Of a stretch of 16,972 nt of DNA, positions 13,504 to 16,972 are shown in pieces. The stretch is from an uncultured Eubacteriales bacterium (lineage in GTDB: Bacteria > Bacillota > Clostridia > Oscillospirales > Oscillospiraceae). The notes under the pieces were generated by a model. It was given only the letters and a program-made list of their open reading frames with translations. It was not told the origin of the DNA and searched no databases. Made by a program: the position numbers and the translations under genes. The DNA lies in NCBI GenBank assembly GCA_902475435.1, contig CABRZL010000040.1, positions 1 to 16,972 of the forward strand. Direction: 5' to 3'. Position 1 is the first letter of the stretch; every line of letters begins with the position of its first letter.

Positions 13504-13913
13504 CAACTGTTTGCTCATCCTTTCAGGAGATACCGTCTGGATATTTCTTTGCGGACTGTGCCATATCTGGCGGTAATTTGCAAAATTATCTTCGGGACGT
13601 TCTAAGTGCAGCAGATGGAAGGCTGTGTATCCGACTTCAACCGGTTTATATGGATTTTCCCTTGCCCTGCCCTTCAGGTATCGGTACGCCATTAACCATT
13701 GACGAACTAAAAGCTCTGTATACAGGCGCTCCCTGTTTTTTTTCCGAAGCGCTATGCACGGAATATTTTACCTACTTAAAAAATGGTCAAGCTCATGTGG
13801 TTTTATTTGACTCTATCCGGAGTTTGCGGGAAAAATACCGCACGGCAGTCGCTTGTGGAATACCGATGATCCTGATTGAAGATCCAAACCTGCGGGAAAA
13901 ACTTATCACATAA
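13497..13913 (+). CDS. Hypothetical protein, unrecognised
   Basis: A 138-residue protein that I do not recognise. It looks coding because of its length, its mixed residue composition and a clear AGGAGG (13483-13488) 8 bases before a TTG start; no ATG occurs upstream before a stop, and the next in-frame Met is about residue 52. Predicted content is a Cys-containing N-terminal part (FFADCAISGGNLQNYL), a strand-like RLCIRLQPVYMDFPLP, and a C-terminal half (DELKALYTG... VVLFDSIRSLREKYRTAVACGIPMILIEDP) that could form alternating beta and alpha elements. There is no signal peptide or membrane helix. It is a lone plus-strand gene between minus-strand housekeeping genes. No convincing own promoter is visible. 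Confidence 0.65.
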   Translation: MSTTVCSSFQEIPSGYFFADCAISGGNLQNYLRDVLSAADGRLCIRLQPVYMDFPLPCPSGIGTPLTIDELKALYTGAPCFFSEALCTEYFTYLKNGQAHVVLFDSIRSLREKYRTAVACGIPMILIEDPNLREKLIT

Positions 13914-13920
13914 GAAAAAA

Positions 13921-13941
13921 GCACCCCACATTGTGGGGTGC
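13921..13941 (-). terminator. Terminator of rpsU
   Basis: GCACCCCAC (13921-13929) and GTGGGGTGC (13933-13941) form the stem. On the minus strand it is followed by six U (A-run at 13915-13920). No T-run follows in the plus direction, so it should serve rpsU rather than the plus-strand hypothetical gene, whose stop lies next to it. Confidence 0.88.
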
Positions 13942-13962
13942 CTAAACGCATATCAAAAAAGA

Positions 13963-14148
13963 TTAATAATACCTTTTCTTGTTGTTCTTACGGGCGGCTT
14001 CAGACTTTTGCTTACGCTTTAAGCTGGGGCTTACATAATGCTCTCTTTTCTTAACCTCAGCGATAACGCCATCCTTCGCACAGCTGCGTTTAAATCTCTT
14101 GAGAGCGCTCTCCAGAGACTCATTTTCTTTGACGCGGATCTCAGACAT
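13963..14148 (-). CDS. rpsU: Small ribosomal subunit protein bS21
   Basis: A 61-residue very basic ribosomal protein of the 30S subunit, near the anti-Shine-Dalgarno end of 16S rRNA. It starts MSEIRVKENESLESALKRFKR and has the typical Arg/Lys-rich tail (KRKQKSEAARKNNKKRYY). The frame is open to 14244, but the ATG at 14148 has GGAGGGAGGG upstream and begins the family sequence. It is transcribed from its own perfect promoter with a leader of about 60 bases and ends in a strong terminator. This gene is short and monocistronic here; GatB/YqeY or dnaG neighbours seen in other genomes are absent. Confidence 0.97.
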   Translation of the reverse strand: MSEIRVKENESLESALKRFKRSCAKDGVIAEVKKREHYVSPSLKRKQKSEAARKNNKKRYY

Positions 14149-14167
14149 TGTTTTCCCTCCCTCCGAT

Positions 14168-14211
14168 GCATTTCCAAAAGCGGAATGCTTTAAGGGCCAT
14201 TCGATGGCTTT
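14168..14211 (-). other. Two small hairpins in the rpsU leader
   Basis: On the minus strand, GCCAT/ATGGC (about 14197-14209) is followed by GCATTCC/GGAAATGC (14168-14188), just before the ribosome binding site. In the plus direction the first reads as a short stem followed by seven T, like a weak terminator, although no plus-strand gene precedes it. A role in autoregulation is only a guess. Confidence 0.35.
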
Positions 14212-14215
14212 TTTT

Positions 14216-14244
14216 ATTATATGCAAGGATACACAAAATGTCAA
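14216..14244 (-). promoter_or_regulatory. Promoter of rpsU
   Basis: Perfect consensus on the minus strand: TTGACA (14239-14244), 17 bases, TATAAT (14216-14221). It lies just after the leuS stop; no terminator is seen between leuS and this promoter, so leuS transcripts may also run into rpsU. Confidence 0.9.
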
Positions 14245-14267
14245 GCAATAATTGTGGTTTTCTCTGA

Positions 14268-16763
14268 TTACTTGACGATCAAATTGATGATTTTTCCGGG
14301 TATTACAATCGTTTTCCGGACTTCACCACCGATATTTGCCATCTGTCGTTTTACAATTTCTGTCTCCAATGCCGCCGCCTCAATGGTCTCCTTTGATGCA
14401 TCTGCGGCTATCCGCATCGTACCGCGAAACTTGCCGTTAATCTGAATCGCCATATCTACTTCGACATCCACCGTTTTCTTCTCATCATATTCCGGCCAGG
14501 GGGCAACCGAACAAAAACCGTCAAAGCCATGCATTTCCCAAATTTCCTCACAGATATGAGGTGCAAAGGGAACCAACAACGTCAAAAGGATCTTCAGCTC
14601 GGCCCGATTACATCCATTCTGCCCCATCGTATTCACAAGGCTCATCAGCGCGGCGATTGCGGTATTTGCCTTTAATGCATCAATATCTTCTGTGACCTTT
14701 TTAATGGTTTTGTGAATCAACGTCTCATTTTTCTTGCTGACAGCAGTTTCCTGATCCTGAACTGTCTCCGCCAAATTCCACACCTTATCCAGGAATCTTT
14801 TGCAACCTTTGACCGCCTCATCCGACCAAGTAGCCGTCTTTTCAAAATCCCCTATAAACAAGATATAAAGGCGCATGGTATCCGCACCATATGCTTTCAC
14901 CACATCGTCAGGATTTACCACATTCCCAAGAGATTTGGACATTTTCACTGCGGGGCGCAATGCCTGCGCTCCATACTTGCGAATCATCTCATCCTGCTCT
15001 TCTTTTGTCTTGAAATTACCAACATAATGCGGATTTTTTCCCAAAATCATACCATGGCTGGTTCGTTTTGCATAAGGCTCCGCAAAGGGCACAACACCAA
15101 TATCATGGAGGAAGTTATTCCAAAACCGGCTATACAGCAGATGCAGGGTCGTATGCTCCATGCCGCCGTTATACCAATCTACCTGGCCCCAGTAATCCAA
15201 CGCCTCCTTAGACGCCAAAGCATTATCATTATGGGGATCCATATACCGAAGGAAATACCAACTGGAACCAGCCCACTGGGGCATCGTATCAGTTTCCCGT
15301 TTGGCATCTCCGCCACACTGGGGACACTTGCAGTTTACCCAATCCGTCATAGACGCCAGCGGACTTTCTCCGTCATCGGTTGGCTCATAGCTCTCTACCT
15401 CGGGAAGTACCAGCGGGAGTTCACTTTCCGGAAGGGGCACCGTACCGCACTTGGGGCAGTGAACAATGGGAATTGGCTCGCCCCAATAGCGCTGACGTGA
15501 AAACACCCAGTCCCGGAGTTTATAATTGACTTTCGCCTTTCCGATGCCTTTTTCCTCCAGCCACTTCGTCATAGCTGGAATCGCATCCTTGACACTCATT
15601 CCGTTCAGGAAGTCCGAATTTACTAAAATCGCATTGTCATCCTTATCTGTGAAGGCGCCTTCCTCCACATTTCCACCGGAAACAACTTCAATGATCTCAC
15701 ACCCGAACTTTTTGGCAAAAGCCCAGTCACGATCATCATGAGCCGGAACAGCCATAATGGCGCCGGTGCCATAAGTGGACAGAACATAATCGGAAATAAA
15801 AATGGGAATGTGCTTCCCGTTCACAGGATTGATGGCATAGACGCCCTGAAGTTTTACACCCGTCTTATCCTTGACCAGCTCTGTACGTTCAAAGTCTGAC
15901 TTTCGCGCTGCTTCTGATACATATGCCTCAACCTCAGCATAATTTTCAATCTTATCTTTCCACTCCTTGACACAAGCGTGCTCCGGGGCAATGACCATAT
16001 AGGTAGCGCCAAACAGCGTATCTGGGCGCGTGGTGTAAATACGAAGCTTATTTCCCTCCGAAGTTTCAAAGTCCACCTCCGCACCGGTGGAACGTCCAAT
16101 CCAATTCTTCTGCTGCGTCTTAACCCGTTCAATAAAATCCACAGTATCCAAGCCGTCAATCAGCTTCTGCGCATAGTCTGTAATCTTCAGCATCCACTGG
16201 GACTTTTCTTTCCGAACAACCGGTGCCCCACACCGTTCACAAACGCCCTCCACCACTTCTTCGTTGGCCAGCACACATTTACAGCTGGTACACCAGTTTA
16301 CAGGCATAGTAGCCTTATAAGCCAATCCATGCTTATAAAGCTGCAAAAAGATCCATTGCGTCCACTTATAATACTTTGGATCCGTCGTATCGATACAGCG
16401 GTCCCAATCAAAGGAATAGCCTAACATATGAAGCTGGCGCGTAAAATTTTCAATATTTTTCTTTGTAATCACTGCCGGATGCACATGATTTTTAATGGCA
16501 AAGTTTTCTGTAGGCAGCCCGAAGGCGTCATACCCCATCGGAAACAGTACATTATACCCCTGCATACGTTTTTTTCGGGCAATCGCATCCATCGCAGTAT
16601 ACGGCCTGGGATGACCCACATGAAGTCCCGCGCCAGACGGATATGGGAACTCCACCAAAACATAATACTTCGGCTTTTTGGAACCATTTTCCGCAGCAAA
16701 CAGCTTTTCATCTGCCCAAATCTTTTGCCACTTTGGCTCAATGGCTGCAAAGTCATATTTCAT
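14268..16763 (-). CDS. leuS: Leucyl-tRNA synthetase
   Basis: An 831-residue class Ia synthetase that charges tRNA-Leu. The HIGH motif is HVGH (residues 48-51) after PYPSGAG, and the KMSKS motif is at 607-611 (VKMSKSLGNVV). The insertion between them carries a Cys-rich zinc-binding patch (CTSCKC...CERCGAP) and the CP1 editing domain with TTRPDTLFGATY and the HDDRDWAFA segment that discharges mischarged tRNA. A second Cys patch (CPKCGTVP and CPQCGGD) follows. The C-terminal anticodon and tRNA-binding domains are complete. The ATG at 16763 is preceded by AAGGTGA; a GTG three codons earlier overlaps that ribosome binding site. It is 30 bases downstream of rsfS and probably in one operon with it. 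Confidence 0.98.
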   Translation of the reverse strand: MKYDFAAIEPKWQKIWADEKLFAAENGSKKPKYYVLVEFPYPSGAGLHVGHPRPYTAMDAIARKKRMQGYNVLFPMGYDAFGLPTENFAIKNHVHPAVITKKNIENFTRQLHMLGYSFDWDRCIDTTDPKYYKWTQWIFLQLYKHGLAYKATMPVNWCTSCKCVLANEEVVEGVCERCGAPVVRKEKSQWMLKITDYAQKLIDGLDTVDFIERVKTQQKNWIGRSTGAEVDFETSEGNKLRIYTTRPDTLFGATYMVIAPEHACVKEWKDKIENYAEVEAYVSEAARKSDFERTELVKDKTGVKLQGVYAINPVNGKHIPIFISDYVLSTYGTGAIMAVPAHDDRDWAFAKKFGCEIIEVVSGGNVEEGAFTDKDDNAILVNSDFLNGMSVKDAIPAMTKWLEEKGIGKAKVNYKLRDWVFSRQRYWGEPIPIVHCPKCGTVPLPESELPLVLPEVESYEPTDDGESPLASMTDWVNCKCPQCGGDAKRETDTMPQWAGSSWYFLRYMDPHNDNALASKEALDYWGQVDWYNGGMEHTTLHLLYSRFWNNFLHDIGVVPFAEPYAKRTSHGMILGKNPHYVGNFKTKEEQDEMIRKYGAQALRPAVKMSKSLGNVVNPDDVVKAYGADTMRLYILFIGDFEKTATWSDEAVKGCKRFLDKVWNLAETVQDQETAVSKKNETLIHKTIKKVTEDIDALKANTAIAALMSLVNTMGQNGCNRAELKILLTLLVPFAPHICEEIWEMHGFDGFCSVAPWPEYDEKKTVDVEVDMAIQINGKFRGTMRIAADASKETIEAAALETEIVKRQMANIGGEVRKTIVIPGKIINLIVK

Positions 16764-16793
16764 GATACTCACCTTTATTCTTCTAATATATGG

Positions 16794-16972
16794 TTATGAC
16801 TGCGGACCCAGGATCTCGCCGAGATCTACTACAGGTGCATCCCCCCATAGTCGTTCTAAGTCATAAAATTTTCGTTGTTCTTGCGTAAACACATGCACCA
16901 TAACGCCGCAAAAATCCATCACAATCCATGTATCTCCACGGTAGCCTTCCCGATGCCAGACCCCCAGTATCA
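16794..16972 (-). CDS. rsfS: Ribosomal silencing factor RsfS, 5' part outside the window
   Basis: The C-terminal 59 codons of a protein of the RsfS/Iojap (DUF143) family, which binds ribosomal protein uL14 and blocks subunit joining when nutrients are low. The visible part reads ILGVWHREGYRGDTWIVMDF, then GVMVHVFTQEQRKFYDLERLW, which is the conserved family core, and ends EILGPQS. It is followed 30 bases later by leuS, so the two are probably co-transcribed. The N-terminus and promoter are not in the window. Confidence 0.93.
   Translation of the reverse strand, partial: ILGVWHREGYRGDTWIVMDFCGVMVHVFTQEQRKFYDLERLWGDAPVVDLGEILGPQS

Noticed and set aside
14712..15500. A 262-residue plus-strand frame across leuS
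   Set aside because: It is antisense to the conserved core of leuS, including KMSKS, and its composition is that of a shadow frame.
1..16972. Mobile element, prophage, CRISPR or toxin-antitoxin system
   Set aside because: No transposase, integrase, terminal repeats, spaced direct repeats or toxin pair could be found; gene content is mostly core metabolism and translation.

Overview
The window looks like chromosomal DNA of a low-to-mid GC Gram-positive bacterium, most likely a Clostridia member (an Oscillospirales-like gut anaerobe is my guess; there is no rRNA gene to confirm it). The evidence is T-box riboswitches, strong AGGAGG ribosome binding sites, consensus TTGACA/TATAAT promoters with 17-bp spacers, a YqeG phosphatase, an efp gene followed by a gene resembling the clostridial CD1247 family, and an rsfS-leuS pair. 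I see no insertion sequence, phage gene, CRISPR array or defence island.

Layout. Positions 1-870 hold a flavodoxin gene cut by the window edge (minus strand) and an AT-rich stretch with a decayed-looking reading frame. Positions 872-1189 hold two tandem serine tRNA genes (minus) with their own promoter and a long terminator hairpin. Positions 1233-2703 hold a nitrilase-superfamily amidohydrolase and a small DtxR/MntR-type metal regulator, each with its own promoter (plus).

The centre (2707-9838) is a complete tryptophan pathway split into two divergent transcription units. trpB-trpA runs on the minus strand and trpE-trpG-trpD-trpC-trpF on the plus strand. Both start from one intergenic region, and each carries its own T-box leader with a UGG (Trp) specifier, its own antiterminator and its own terminator. 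Uncharged tRNA-Trp should therefore switch on both halves together: EGDCF turns chorismate into indole-glycerol phosphate and BA finishes the synthesis. This two-headed T-box arrangement is the most notable thing in the window.

The remainder (9845-16972) is housekeeping plus two less familiar genes. These are a GNAT acetyltransferase (minus) facing away from a membrane protein with a zinc ribbon, a coiled coil and a C-terminal His/Cys cluster (plus); efp with a small zinc-ribbon partner gene and the HAD phosphatase yqeG (minus); an unrecognised 138-residue gene (plus) whose start overlaps the yqeG promoter; and rpsU, leuS and the 3' part of rsfS (minus). Many genes have a clear promoter upstream, and these promoters were used to choose translation starts.
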